Below, one piece after another: positions 31,780 to 42,372 of a DNA stretch of 64,000 nt. Under the pieces are notes generated by a model. That model was not told where the DNA came from and ran no database searches. It saw only the letters and a list, made by a program, of their open reading frames with translations. A program made the position numbers and the translations under genes. The stretch spans positions 1 through 64,000 of the forward strand of contig NZ_JBFAPK010000023.1 in NCBI RefSeq assembly GCF_040676675.1, in the 5' to 3' direction. The DNA comes from JBFAPK01 sp040676675 (GTDB taxonomy: Bacteria > Actinomycetota > Actinomycetes > Mycobacteriales > Micromonosporaceae). How positions within the stretch are numbered: position 1 is the stretch's first letter; each line of letters opens with the position of its first letter.

Positions 31780-32409
31780 TCAGTCGACGCTGGTCCCGGG
31801 GGTCAGGCGGGCGTACTCGCAGCGGGAGAGCTGGGTCATGTTCGAGTCGGTGACCGCGATCCCGGCGTCGCTGAGCAGGCCGTCGTGCAGCGCGTACGCC
31901 CGGCGGGGCCCGACCGCCCGGACGAAGTCGACCGAGTCGGAGAGCTTCAGCCACGGGCCGGAGACCGGTACGAAGAGCGTCTCCACCCGGGCCCCGACCG
32001 GTACGTCGAACGAGTCACCCGGGTGGTAGACGGAGTCGTCGACGAGGAAGCCGAGGTTGGGTACCCGGGGGATGTCGGGATGGATCTCGGCGTGCCAACC
32101 GCCGTACGCCCGGACGCCGAAGCCGGCGGCGGTGAACTCGTCGCCCGCGTCGACCGCGGTCACCACGTCCCGCAGCGCGTCCAGTTTGGGCATCACCGCC
32201 GGATGCGTGTGGACGGTCACCGACGGGCGCTTCTCCAGCGCGTCGACCAGGGCGTTCACGTCGAGGTGGTCGAGGTGCTCGTGCGTCACCAGTACCGCGT
32301 CCACGCCGTCGAGCGCCTCCCGGGCGGTCAGCGAACCGGGATCGATGACGAGCACCGCACCGTCCTGTTCGAACCGTACGCAGGCGTGGCCGAATTTGGT
32401 CAACCGCAC
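31780..32409 (-). CDS. Metallo-beta-lactamase-fold hydrolase (UlaG-like)
   Basis: A 209-residue MBL-fold protein of the UlaG/YtnP-like group. It starts RLTKFGHACVRFEQDGAVLV and has the metal motif THEHLDHLD (HxHxDH) near residue 58, VHTHPAV and a late histidine in YALHDG. It probably hydrolyses a lactone or phosphodiester. GTG at 32409 follows GAGGGGG by 5 bp, which decides between two nearby GTG codons. Confidence 0.87.
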   Translation of the reverse strand: MRLTKFGHACVRFEQDGAVLVIDPGSLTAREALDGVDAVLVTHEHLDHLDVNALVDALEKRPSVTVHTHPAVMPKLDALRDVVTAVDAGDEFTAAGFGVRAYGGWHAEIHPDIPRVPNLGFLVDDSVYHPGDSFDVPVGARVETLFVPVSGPWLKLSDSVDFVRAVGPRRAYALHDGLLSDAGIAVTDSNMTQLSRCEYARLTPGTSVD

Positions 32410-32593
32410 CGTGACCCCCTCAGAGCCGAATCGTGACGTTCCAAGCGCAGTCTGCCGGAACCAGCCGCTCGTCGCGGCTCGTCTGACGGATCGCTTTGCC
32501 AATGGTCACACCGACGGCGCGCCGGACCCCGGCCCGGGTTCCGGCGCCCCGGGCCCGGCCGGAGCAGGCAGCGCCCGGGAAACAGGAGGAGAG

Positions 32594-33691
32594 ATGGACG
32601 GGACGCGAAGACGGCGACTGGCGACCGGCCTCGGCATTGCCGGCCTCGCCATCGCACTGTTGGTGGCCGGCGGCTGCTCGGGCGGCGCGGAGGACAGCGC
32701 CGGCTCGGCGGCGCCGGCGGATGCGAACGACCAGGGAGGGCCGGGGGCGGCGGCACCCGGGGCCGGCGAGAAGGCCGCGCCGCCGGCCGCCGGGGCGGCG
32801 CCGGGGCAGCCCGGGGCGGCGGCGCCAGGACAGCCGGGGGCGGCGCCGGACCTGCGGGTCGACCAGCGCTCCATCATCTATCGGGGCTCCATGAACGTAC
32901 GGGTCGACGACGTCGACGCCGCGGCCGGCCGTGCCGCCTCGATCGCCACCGCCGCCGGCGGTTTCGTCGGCGCGGACAACCGCAGCAGCACCGCCGACGG
33001 CGCCGAGGCGTCCCTGCAACTGCGGGTACCGGCCGAGCGCTTCGCCGGGGTCGTGGAGCAGCTCGCCGGGCTGGGCACCCCGGAACGGCGTGAGATCAGC
33101 ACCCAGGACGTCACCGAGGAGGTGGTCGACCTGGATGCCCGGATCAGCACCCAGCGGGCCCGCGTGGAGAGCGGCCGGCGGCTGCTCGCCCAGGCGAAGA
33201 CGCTCGGCGAGCTGGTGACGCTGGAGGGTGAGCTGGCCAAGCGGGAGGCCGACCTGGCGTCGCTGGAGGCGAAGAAGCGGCGGTTGGCGGATCTCACCGC
33301 GCTCTCCACCGTCACGGTGGTGCTGCTCCGCCACGAGGCCAAGATCGTCGAGGAGAAGCGGCAGGACGAGCCGGTCGGGTTCCTGGCCGGTCTCGACGGT
33401 GGCTGGCGGGCCCTCGTCGCCACGGTGCGCGTGCTCTCGGCCGTACTGGGCGCCCTGCTGCCGTGGCTCGTGGCGTTCGGGGTACCCGCGCTGGTGGTCG
33501 TGTGGCTGCTCCGGCGACGCCGGCGTACGAGCCGCCCCACCGAGCCCGGGGCCCCGGTGGTCGCGCCGGTCCAGGCCACACCCGGGCAGGCGGTACCCGG
33601 GCAGGCTCCGCCCGGCGAGACCGCGCCGGGCCGGGCCACAGCGACGGCGCCGGAGATCGCGGCGCCCCGGGTACCGCCGCCCGGAAGCTGA
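32594..33691 (+). CDS. DUF4349 lipoprotein with C-terminal membrane helix
   Basis: A 365-residue envelope protein. Lipobox VAGGC, Cys28, after a basic start and hydrophobic core. Residues 40-85 are Ala/Gly/Pro low complexity. The DUF4349 domain covers about residues 95-255: IIYRGSMNVRVDDVDAAAGR, ERREISTQDVTEEVVDLDAR and a coiled coil ending near SLEAKKRRLADLT. A membrane helix at about 278-303 and a Pro-rich cytoplasmic tail follow. Function is unknown; such proteins resemble envelope sensors. AGGAGGAG precedes the ATG. Confidence 0.88.
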   Translation: MDGTRRRRLATGLGIAGLAIALLVAGGCSGGAEDSAGSAAPADANDQGGPGAAAPGAGEKAAPPAAGAAPGQPGAAAPGQPGAAPDLRVDQRSIIYRGSMNVRVDDVDAAAGRAASIATAAGGFVGADNRSSTADGAEASLQLRVPAERFAGVVEQLAGLGTPERREISTQDVTEEVVDLDARISTQRARVESGRRLLAQAKTLGELVTLEGELAKREADLASLEAKKRRLADLTALSTVTVVLLRHEAKIVEEKRQDEPVGFLAGLDGGWRALVATVRVLSAVLGALLPWLVAFGVPALVVVWLLRRRRRTSRPTEPGAPVVAPVQATPGQAVPGQAPPGETAPGRATATAPEIAAPRVPPPGS

Positions 33692-33698
33692 CGTGGCC

Positions 33699-33728
33699 GC
33701 TCCGGCGCGGCGACCGCCGCGCCGGAGC
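33699..33728 (+). terminator. Hairpin after the DUF4349 gene
   Basis: A perfect 14-bp inverted repeat (33699-33712 and 33715-33728) with a 2-base centre begins 7 bp after the stop. The remaining 257 bp up to the next gene show no other gene. Confidence 0.75.
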
Positions 33729-33985
33729 ACGGCGCGGCGGGCCCGGGGCCGCTTCCCGGGGGCCCGCGGCGGGGGCCGGGACCGACCCGGCAGGATCTTG
33801 CGGTGGGTACGCCGCGCGCGTACCCCACGAGGTGCGACAGCCGGATGTGCGGCCGCCGGTACGCGCCGGTGTGCGACCCGGCACGACGGACGACGGACGG
33901 CGCGGCGGCGCCGCGACGGCGGAGGGGTGGGGCAGTGCGGAAGATGGCGGTGGCGCCGGGCGGGACGCGGCGCGGGGGCCGGCCG

Positions 33986-34786
33986 ATGACCGGCGCCGAG
34001 CTGCACGTCGTGGACGCCTTCACCGACACGCCGTTCGCGGGCAACCCGGCCGGGGTCGTACTGCTCGACGGGGCGCGTACCGACGCCTGGATGCAGTCCG
34101 TCGCGGCCGAACTGCGCCACTCCGAGACCGCCTTCGTCGGCCCGGTACGCCCCGACGGCACCCGGTCGCTGCGCTGGTTCACCCCGGTCACCGAGGTCGC
34201 GCTCTGCGGGCACGCCACCCTGGCCACCGCGCACGTGCTCGCCGCCGACTGCGTCTTCGAGACGCTCAGCGGCGAGCTGCGTTGCGCGGTGGGCGCCGGT
34301 GGCTGGATCGAGCTGGACTTCCCGGCGGATCCGGCGGTACCGCTGGATCCGGGCCCGGAGCTGCGGGAGGCGCTGCCCGGGGCCGATCTGGTCGCGGCGG
34401 GACGGGGCGTCTCCGACGTACTCGTGCAGGTCGGCTCGGCCGCGCAGGTACGACAGCTGCGGCCCGACCTGGCCGCGCTGGCCCGGGTACCGGCGCGCGG
34501 GATCATCGTCACGGCCGCGGCGGAGGCGACGGGCGGCGCCGATGGCGGCGACAGCGACATCGTGAGCCGCTGCTTCTATCCCTCCGTCGGCGTGCCGGAG
34601 GACCCGGTGACCGGCTCGGCGCACTGCACCCTGGCCAGCTGGTGGTCCCCTCGCCTCGGGCGGGACGAGCTCCGGGCGGAGCAGGCGTCGCCGCGTGGCG
34701 GCCGGCTCCGCACCCGGCTGCGGGGCGACCGGGTCACGCTCGCCGGTCAGGCCGTGACGGTGGTGCGGGGCACGCTGGTCGGCTGA
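33986..34786 (+). CDS. PhzF-family isomerase/epimerase-like protein
   Basis: A 266-residue protein of the PhzF (phenazine biosynthesis-like) fold, a double diaminopimelate-epimerase-like barrel. Visible motifs: VVDAFTDTPFAGNPAGVVLL, RHSETAFVGP (with the catalytic-type Glu), FTPVTEVALCGHATLA, and EDPVTGSAHCTLASWW. Most members outside phenazine clusters have unknown substrates. ATG at 33986 follows a GCGCGGGGG stretch; upstream in-frame starts encode arginine-rich, non-homologous sequence. No phenazine genes are nearby. Confidence 0.88.
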   Translation: MTGAELHVVDAFTDTPFAGNPAGVVLLDGARTDAWMQSVAAELRHSETAFVGPVRPDGTRSLRWFTPVTEVALCGHATLATAHVLAADCVFETLSGELRCAVGAGGWIELDFPADPAVPLDPGPELREALPGADLVAAGRGVSDVLVQVGSAAQVRQLRPDLAALARVPARGIIVTAAAEATGGADGGDSDIVSRCFYPSVGVPEDPVTGSAHCTLASWWSPRLGRDELRAEQASPRGGRLRTRLRGDRVTLAGQAVTVVRGTLVG

Positions 34787-34838
34787 CGGTCGCGGCCGGC
34801 GCCGTCGACGCGGCCGTCGGCCGTTGCGGTTGGCGCCG

Positions 34839-36092
34839 TCAGGCGGCGAACGCGCTGAAGACCGTGTGCACCAGCAGCCGTACGCCCACGGCGATCGCCC
34901 GCTCGTCCACGTCGAACGTGGGCCGGTGCAGGTCGGCGTTGGGCGCGGTACGGCCGACGCCGAGGCGGGCGAGCGCGCCGGGCACGTACTCCAGGTACCA
35001 GGAGAAGTCCTCGCCGCCCATGCTCTGCGGCGTCTCGGCGACGCCGGCCGGCCCGAGCGCGGCGGTGGTGGCCGCGGTGAGCACCCGGATGGCCTGGGCG
35101 TCGTTGACGACCGGCGGGCGGCCCCGCAGGTACTCGACGTCGACGGTCGCGCCGGTGGGGGCGATCACGTCCCGGACCACCTGGGTGACGATCTTCGGGG
35201 CCAGCTCCCAGGTGTCCCGGTCCAGCACGCGCAGCGTGCCGGAGGCGACCGCCTCGGAGGGGATCACGTTGTACTGGGTGCCCGCCGAGGCCTGGCCGAA
35301 GACCAGGAGCAGTCCGCTGTTGGCCGGTACCCGGCGACCGACCAGCGCCGGCACCTCCGTGACCAGGCGGCCGAGGGCGTCGACGAGGTCGACCGTCAGG
35401 TGCGGGCGGGCGGTGTGCCCGCCCGGGCCGCTCAGCCGTACGGTGACGTTGTCCGCGGCGGCGGTGATCGGGCCGACCCGCAGGCCGACCTGCCCGACCG
35501 GCAGGTTCGGGTCGCAGTGCAGCGCGAAGATCTGGGCCACGTCCTCCAGCCCGCCGGCCTCGATCACCTCCAGCGAGCCGCAGGGCAGGATCTCCTCGGC
35601 CGGCTGGAAGATCAGTCGGACCCGCCCGGGCAGCTCCCCGCGCTGAGCGAGCTGGGCGAGGAGCAGGCCCACGCCCAGCAGTACGGTCGTGTGCACGTCG
35701 TGGCCACAGGCGTGGCAGACCCCGGGCACGGTCGAGCGGTACGGGACGTCCTTGACGTCGACCAGCGGGAGCGCGTCGATGTCGGCCCGCAGGGCGATCA
35801 CCGGACCGCTCGGCTCGCCGTCGATGTCGCAGATCACGCCGTTGCCCTTGGGCAGCAGGCGCGGGTCGAGCCCGGCGCCGGCGAGTTCGCGGGCGATCAG
35901 CGCGGCGGTCTGGAACTCCTGGCCGGAGAGTTCGGGATGCGCGTGGATGGTGCGTCTCGTGACGATCAGGTCGGGTACCCGCAGTGCGAGCAGCTGGTCG
36001 AGGTCGGATGGGAGAGGCTCGGCCTCGGGCGGCATCTCGGGCCAGACCGACGCCAGCGGGCCGCCTGTCGGCAGCGTCAACGCACTCGTCAC
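34839..36092 (-). CDS. M20-family amidohydrolase
   Basis: A 417-residue metal-dependent amidohydrolase (peptidase M20D, hippurate/IAA-amino-acid hydrolase type). It contains TIHAHPELSGQE, ALRADIDALPL, the metal site HACGHDVHTTVLLG, QPAEE and SGPGGHTARPH in the dimerisation domain, and MGGEDFSWYLE. It removes an acyl group from an amino acid or peptide in the cytoplasm. Start chosen at GTG 36092 because codon use changes there. However, ATG 36275, in frame and preceded by AGGAGG, would add 61 residues with poor third-position GC, so the true start is uncertain. Confidence 0.9.
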   Translation of the reverse strand: MTSALTLPTGGPLASVWPEMPPEAEPLPSDLDQLLALRVPDLIVTRRTIHAHPELSGQEFQTAALIARELAGAGLDPRLLPKGNGVICDIDGEPSGPVIALRADIDALPLVDVKDVPYRSTVPGVCHACGHDVHTTVLLGVGLLLAQLAQRGELPGRVRLIFQPAEEILPCGSLEVIEAGGLEDVAQIFALHCDPNLPVGQVGLRVGPITAAADNVTVRLSGPGGHTARPHLTVDLVDALGRLVTEVPALVGRRVPANSGLLLVFGQASAGTQYNVIPSEAVASGTLRVLDRDTWELAPKIVTQVVRDVIAPTGATVDVEYLRGRPPVVNDAQAIRVLTAATTAALGPAGVAETPQSMGGEDFSWYLEYVPGALARLGVGRTAPNADLHRPTFDVDERAIAVGVRLLVHTVFSAFAA

Positions 36093-36539
36093 GTCGAATT
36101 CTCGATCACTAGTCGTGGATGGGTCAGTGGGAACAGCAGACAGCCTAGACCTCCGACGGTGACGCTGCGCAACCTCGTTACGGTAGTGATCGGAACGCGC
36201 AGCGTCACGAAATCCCTGGTAGGAGCGCTCGAGACCGTACGGGATCGCACGTGGATCGCCATCCGACGCCGACATCAACCCGCCACCTCCTACAACGCGT
36301 GACGGTTCCGTCAGTCACGATTTTCCCTCGCACCCCGAGGGCTCCGCACCCGAATTGTCGGATTATCGGCGGGATCCGACCGCCGCCGTCGACGATCGTC
36401 ACGCCGGTCGGGCGCGGGCGGGACCCCACCCTGGCACGCGCGAATCACCCGGGTACGGACACCATGTCCGTCATATCCGTCAGCCTGGGCGGAACGTACC
36501 CACAGGAACACCAGCCCGAAACGTTCCCGGACCGTCCGC
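36093..36539. other. Intergenic region upstream of the M20 gene
   Basis: About 450 bp without a firm gene. On the reverse strand an AGGAGG lies before TTG 36278/ATG 36275, opening a frame that joins the M20 gene; it may be an N-terminal extension or a leader. A small palindrome, CGGACA-CCA-TGTCCG, is at 36456-36470. Nothing else was recognised. Confidence 0.5.
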
Positions 36540-36614
36540 GTCGATCATGGAGTCGTGGTCGACGGTATGGCCCGTTTTCACCCTTCCCGTTCCGACCACA
36601 ACTCCATGATCGAC
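36540..36614. repeat. 75-bp palindromic interspersed repeat (copy 1)
   Basis: The arms 36540-36560 and 36594-36614 are reverse complements at 20 of 21 positions, each built on GATCATGGAGT. The same arms recur at 49265-49338 with an unrelated centre. It ends 7 bp beyond the stop of the acyl-CoA mutase gene and may act as its terminator. Confidence 0.85.
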
Positions 36615-36621
36615 GGGAAGG

Positions 36622-38205
<1,584 letters not shown>

Positions 38206-38400
38206 GACGGGATGGTAGGGCGTGGCACCGGCCGGCCGGTCGAACAATCCCGTACAATTCTGCTCAAAAGAAGCACTCAGAGTGAGAAACTTGATACCCG
38301 AGGGCCGACTCCGGCAGAAGGCGCGCCGACCGAACTTTCCCTTCTGGCACCGGAACCCTCAAGATAGGGGAGTTGTGTCCCAGCCCCTCGATTCTCTCCG

Positions 38401-40551
38401 GTGGCTATTCCTGTGACTCAGATTCCGACGTGGAGCGGCGGACCAGTCAACACCCCCAGCGGACGCGCCGCCCCCGGCTCCACCATCGGCGGCCGTTACG
38501 AACTACGAGCGGCGGTCGGTCACGGCGGCATGGGCACCGTCTGGCGGGCCGCCGACACCCTGCTCCGCCGCGACGTCGCGGTCAAGGAGGTCGTCCTGCC
38601 GCCGGGGCTCGCCCCGAGTGACCGGGACGCCCTGTACGAGCGCACCCTTCGCGAGGCCCGGGCCGCCGCGGCGCTCCAGCACCCCGCCGTGGTGCAGGTG
38701 TACGACGTGGTGACCGAGGGCGGCCGGCCCTGGATCGTGATGGAGCTGCTGGATGCGCGCAGCCTCGCCGACATCGTGATCGAGGACGGGCCGCTGGCGC
38801 CCCGCGCGGTAGCCAAGATCGGTATCGCGCTGCTCGGCGCCCTGGAGGTGGCGCACGCGATCGGCGTGCTGCACCGGGACGTGAAGCCCGCCAATGTGCT
38901 GATCTGCAACGACGGGCGGTGCGTCCTCACCGATTTCGGCGTCGCACGGATGCCCACCGACGTACAGCTCACCACCCCCGGCATGGTGCTCGGCTCGCCG
39001 CACTTCATCTCCCCCGAGCGGGCCATGGGCCAGGACTTCGGCCCGCCCAGCGACCTCTTCTCCCTCGGCGTCACCCTCTACACGGCGGTCGAGGGGCGCC
39101 CGCCCTTCGACAAGGGCGACCCGATCGAGACCATGCACTCCGTCGTCGAGGACCCGCCGGCCCCGCCGGTCAAGTCCGGCCCGCTCACCCGGGTGCTGAT
39201 GGGGCTGCTGGAGAAGGACCCGGCTCGCCGGCTGGACGTGAACGCCTCCCGCAGCATGCTGCGCGACCTGCTCGGCGGGGTGCTGGCCAGCAAGGCGCCG
39301 ACGGACCAGATGACCGATCCGTACGCGGTGGTGCCCGCGCAGCGCGCGCCGTGGCAACCGCCGGTCGCGCCGCCGCAGCCGTCCGGCCAGATCGGCGGCC
39401 GGGCGATGCTCGCGCCGGGCGAGTCGCTCACCGACCGCCTGGCCGAGTTGCGCCGGGGCGAGCAGGACGGCGCGGCCGCCGCGACGGCCGGGCAGAACGC
39501 CGCCGCGCTGGAGGCGACGGGTGCCCAGGGTCCCGTCGCCGACGTCACCGCCCCCATCCCGCCGGGCGCCCCGGCCGGTCACCCCACGGCACCGGGGAGC
39601 CCGACCGGAGCGACGGGCCCCGCCGGCACCACGCCGAACGGCCTGACCGGTCTGAGCGCCCCCACCGGCGCGATGTCCGCCCCCACCGGCGCCATGCCGG
39701 CCCAGCCCGGCACGCGGCCCGCGGGCGCCGGACCGGCCTCGTACGGCGAGACCACGACCGCGCTGCCGCCGATGGCCGCCCGGTCCGGCGGGCCGGGCCC
39801 CGGCGGCGACGCCACCACGGCGATGCCGTCCTGGCCGCACCAGCAGCCGCCGCCCGGCCACGGCTACGGCATCCCGGCCGCCGCGCCGGGGGCGCCCGGC
39901 GGTGGCGGCGCCCCAACCGGTGCCCGCCAGACCGGCGGCAACCTGCTCGGCACGATCAAGGGCTGGCCGCGCAAGGTCCAGCTCGCGGCGGCCGGCGGCG
40001 TCGCGCTCGTGCTGGTACTCGGCACCGTGCTGCTGTTCAGCGGCGGCGACCCCGAGCGGCCCGCGCCGCAGGCCGGCTCGCTGACCCCGAGCGCGCCCGC
40101 GGTCCAGACGCAGCCCTACGCCGACCGGGGCGTGGCGGTCAACGTCCCGAAGGGCTGGACGCGCAACGGCGCCGGCACCTACGTCGACTACGTCGACCCG
40201 CAGGACAGCGGCCGCAAGGTGCGCATCATCGTGGAGAAGTTCAGCGGCAGCTCGTCGCACCGCTGGGCCGAGATCGCCGAGAACGGCCTCAAGAAGCCCG
40301 ACTCGAAGTCCTGCGCCCGGCCCTACGCCCGGTTGGCGTTCACCGACGTCGAGTTGGCCGGCAAGGCCGCGGCCGAGTTCGAGTACAACTGCGGCCAGGG
40401 CGACGCGATGCGGCACGGCGTCTGGCGCGGGGTGGTCTCGGGCGGCAAGGCGTACTCGTTCTACCTGACCAGCAACGACGGCAAGTTCGCCGAGAGCAAG
40501 CCGATCTTCGACGAGATGGTCCGGTCGTTCCAGCTCACCGACGCGGGCTGA
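38401..40551 (+). CDS. Transmembrane serine/threonine protein kinase
   Basis: A 716-residue PknB-like kinase. Kinase domain about residues 30-290: glycine loop GHGGMG, VAVKEV lysine, HRDVKPANVL, TDFGVAR, SPERAMG. A long Gly/Pro/Thr/Ala linker with repeated PTGAM-type units follows, then one membrane helix at about 526-547 and an external domain starting YADRGVAVNVPKGWTRNG, resembling the PsbP/LpqN fold as in the kinase at 9449. There are no PASTA repeats. Two in-frame GTG starts are possible, 38401 and 38413; the second overlaps the stop of a tiny upstream frame (38375-38416). Neither has a clear ribosome site. Confidence 0.92.
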   Translation: MAIPVTQIPTWSGGPVNTPSGRAAPGSTIGGRYELRAAVGHGGMGTVWRAADTLLRRDVAVKEVVLPPGLAPSDRDALYERTLREARAAAALQHPAVVQVYDVVTEGGRPWIVMELLDARSLADIVIEDGPLAPRAVAKIGIALLGALEVAHAIGVLHRDVKPANVLICNDGRCVLTDFGVARMPTDVQLTTPGMVLGSPHFISPERAMGQDFGPPSDLFSLGVTLYTAVEGRPPFDKGDPIETMHSVVEDPPAPPVKSGPLTRVLMGLLEKDPARRLDVNASRSMLRDLLGGVLASKAPTDQMTDPYAVVPAQRAPWQPPVAPPQPSGQIGGRAMLAPGESLTDRLAELRRGEQDGAAAATAGQNAAALEATGAQGPVADVTAPIPPGAPAGHPTAPGSPTGATGPAGTTPNGLTGLSAPTGAMSAPTGAMPAQPGTRPAGAGPASYGETTTALPPMAARSGGPGPGGDATTAMPSWPHQQPPPGHGYGIPAAAPGAPGGGGAPTGARQTGGNLLGTIKGWPRKVQLAAAGGVALVLVLGTVLLFSGGDPERPAPQAGSLTPSAPAVQTQPYADRGVAVNVPKGWTRNGAGTYVDYVDPQDSGRKVRIIVEKFSGSSSHRWAEIAENGLKKPDSKSCARPYARLAFTDVELAGKAAAEFEYNCGQGDAMRHGVWRGVVSGGKAYSFYLTSNDGKFAESKPIFDEMVRSFQLTDAG

Positions 40552-40572
40552 GCGGCGCTCCGAACGGGCCTC

Positions 40573-40604
40573 GCCGGCCGGTCGACCTGCCCCGACCGGC
40601 CGGC
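40573..40604 (+). terminator. Hairpin after the kinase gene
   Basis: A perfect 12-bp inverted repeat (40573-40584 and 40593-40604) with an 8-base loop lies 21 bp after the kinase stop and 30 bp before the phosphomutase start. Confidence 0.8.
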
Positions 40605-40634
40605 GGTACCCGCCGCCGTGCTATCAACGACGGC

Positions 40635-42305
40635 ATGGCGGCGGAGACGATCAAGATCGACGAGTTGCGCGCGCGGGCCCAGGGCTGGCTGGACGACGAC
40701 CCGGACCCGGCGACCCGCGACGAGCTGCGGGCGCTGCTCGACCGGCTGCCGGAGAGCGCGCCCGAGCTGGCGGACCGCTTCGCCGGGCCGCTGACCTTCG
40801 GCACCGCCGGCCTGCGCGGCGCGCTGCGCGCCGGCCCCAACGGCATGAACCTCGCCGTCGTCACCCGCGCGGCGGCCGGGCTGGTCGCCTGGCTCGCCGC
40901 CCGGGAGGCGACCGGGCCGCTGGTCATCGGGTACGACGCGCGGCACGGCTCCAAGGCGTTCGCCGAGCGGACCGCTCAGGTCGCCACCGGGGCCGGCCGC
41001 CCGGCCGTGCTGCTGCCCCGGCCGCTGCCCACCCCCGTCCTGGCGCACACCGTACGGGCCCTCGACGCCGTCGCCGGGGTGATGGTCACCGCCAGCCACA
41101 ACCCGCCCCAGGACAACGGCTACAAGGTCTACCTGGGCGCCGCGCTCGGCGGGGCTCAGGGCGCGGGCGCGCAGATCGTCCCGCCGGTCGACGCCGAGAT
41201 CGAGGCCGCCATCCGGGCGGTCGGCGCGCTGCGGGACGTACCGCTCGGACCCCCCGGCACGGTGCTCGGCAGCGAGGTCGTCGCCGGGTACGTGGACCGG
41301 GCCGCCGCCGTGGTCGAGCCGGACGGCCCGCGGGAGCTGACGGTCGCGTACACGCCGCTGCACGGCGTCGGCGGGCCGGTGCTCACCGCCGCGTTCGCGC
41401 GGGCCGGCTTCGCCGTACCGGGCATCGTGGCGGAGCAGGCCGAGCCGCATCCGGACTTCCCCACCGTCTCGTTCCCCAACCCGGAGGAGCCGGGCGCCAC
41501 CGACCTGCTGCTCGAACTGGCCCGTACCGTCGGGGCGGACATCGCCATCGCCAACGACCCCGACGCCGACCGCTGCGCCGTGGCGGTACCGGACCCGGCC
41601 CACGGCTGGCGGATGCTCCGCGGCGACGAGCTGGGCGTCCTCCTCGCCGACCACCTGATGCGCCGGGGCGTACCCGGCCTCTACGCCACCACGATCGTCT
41701 CCTCGTCGCTGCTGCGGGCGCTCTGCGCGGCCCGTGGCCGCCCCTACGACGAGACGCTGACCGGGTTCAAGTGGATCGTCCGGGCCGGCACCGGGGACGA
41801 GCCGCTCGCCTACGGGTACGAGGAGGCGCTCGGCTACTGCGTCGCGCCGGACCAGGTACGGGACAAGGACGGCATCACGGCCGCGCTCATCGTCGCCGAG
41901 TTGGCCGCCGCGCTCCGGGCACAGGGCCGCACGCTGCTCGACCGGCTCGACGAGTTGGCCGCCGAGTTCGGCGTCCACGCCACCGACCAGCTCTCCGTCC
42001 GGGTCGACGACCTCGGCGAGATCGCCGCGGCGATGGCCCGCGTCCGGGCCGCCACCCCGGCCGCCCTGCTCGGCTCGCCGGTCACCTCGGCGCAGGACCT
42101 GCTCCCCGCGGCCGACGTGCTGATCCTGCGTACCGCCGGCGCCCGGGTGGTGATCCGCCCGTCCGGTACCGAGCCGAAGCTGAAGGCGTACCTGGAGGTG
42201 GTCGAGCCGGTCGGCGAGGGCGACGTCGCCGCGGCCCGGCAGCGGGCGGACGCCGCGCTGCGCGCCCTGCGGGGAGAGACCGCGGCGGCGCTCGGGATCG
42301 CCTGA
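40635..42305 (+). CDS. Phosphosugar mutase (phosphoglucomutase/phosphomannomutase)
   Basis: A 556-residue alpha-D-phosphohexomutase. Substrate and catalytic motifs: LTFGTAGLRGALRAGPNGMN, the phosphoserine loop GVMVTASHNPPQDNGYK, metal loop IANDPDADRCAVA, sugar loop YGYEEALGYC and phosphate loop IRPSGTEPKLKAY. This long version resembles PgmB/ManB-type enzymes that may also act on pentose phosphates. In context with deoC, upp and aldehyde dehydrogenase genes it could feed ribose- or deoxyribose-1-phosphate salvage (inference). ATG at 40635; TATCAA ends 7 bp upstream. Confidence 0.93.
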   Translation: MAAETIKIDELRARAQGWLDDDPDPATRDELRALLDRLPESAPELADRFAGPLTFGTAGLRGALRAGPNGMNLAVVTRAAAGLVAWLAAREATGPLVIGYDARHGSKAFAERTAQVATGAGRPAVLLPRPLPTPVLAHTVRALDAVAGVMVTASHNPPQDNGYKVYLGAALGGAQGAGAQIVPPVDAEIEAAIRAVGALRDVPLGPPGTVLGSEVVAGYVDRAAAVVEPDGPRELTVAYTPLHGVGGPVLTAAFARAGFAVPGIVAEQAEPHPDFPTVSFPNPEEPGATDLLLELARTVGADIAIANDPDADRCAVAVPDPAHGWRMLRGDELGVLLADHLMRRGVPGLYATTIVSSSLLRALCAARGRPYDETLTGFKWIVRAGTGDEPLAYGYEEALGYCVAPDQVRDKDGITAALIVAELAAALRAQGRTLLDRLDELAAEFGVHATDQLSVRVDDLGEIAAAMARVRAATPAALLGSPVTSAQDLLPAADVLILRTAGARVVIRPSGTEPKLKAYLEVVEPVGEGDVAAARQRADAALRALRGETAAALGIA

Positions 42306-42309
42306 GCAC

Positions 42310-42344
42310 GGCGCCCGGGGTCGCCGCTCGCGACCCCAGGCGCC
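42310..42344. terminator. Bidirectional terminator between convergent genes
   Basis: Arms 42310-42324 and 42330-42344 pair at 14 of 15 positions with a 5-base loop, between the phosphomutase stop and the GPP34 stop. Confidence 0.85.
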
Positions 42345-42372
42345 GGTGGCTGACGAACGGCCCGTCCGGGGG

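Noticed and set aside
33803..33985. Upstream extension of the PhzF-like gene
   Set aside because: The 61 extra codons are Arg-rich and unlike the family; ATG 33986 is immediately followed by the conserved N-terminus.
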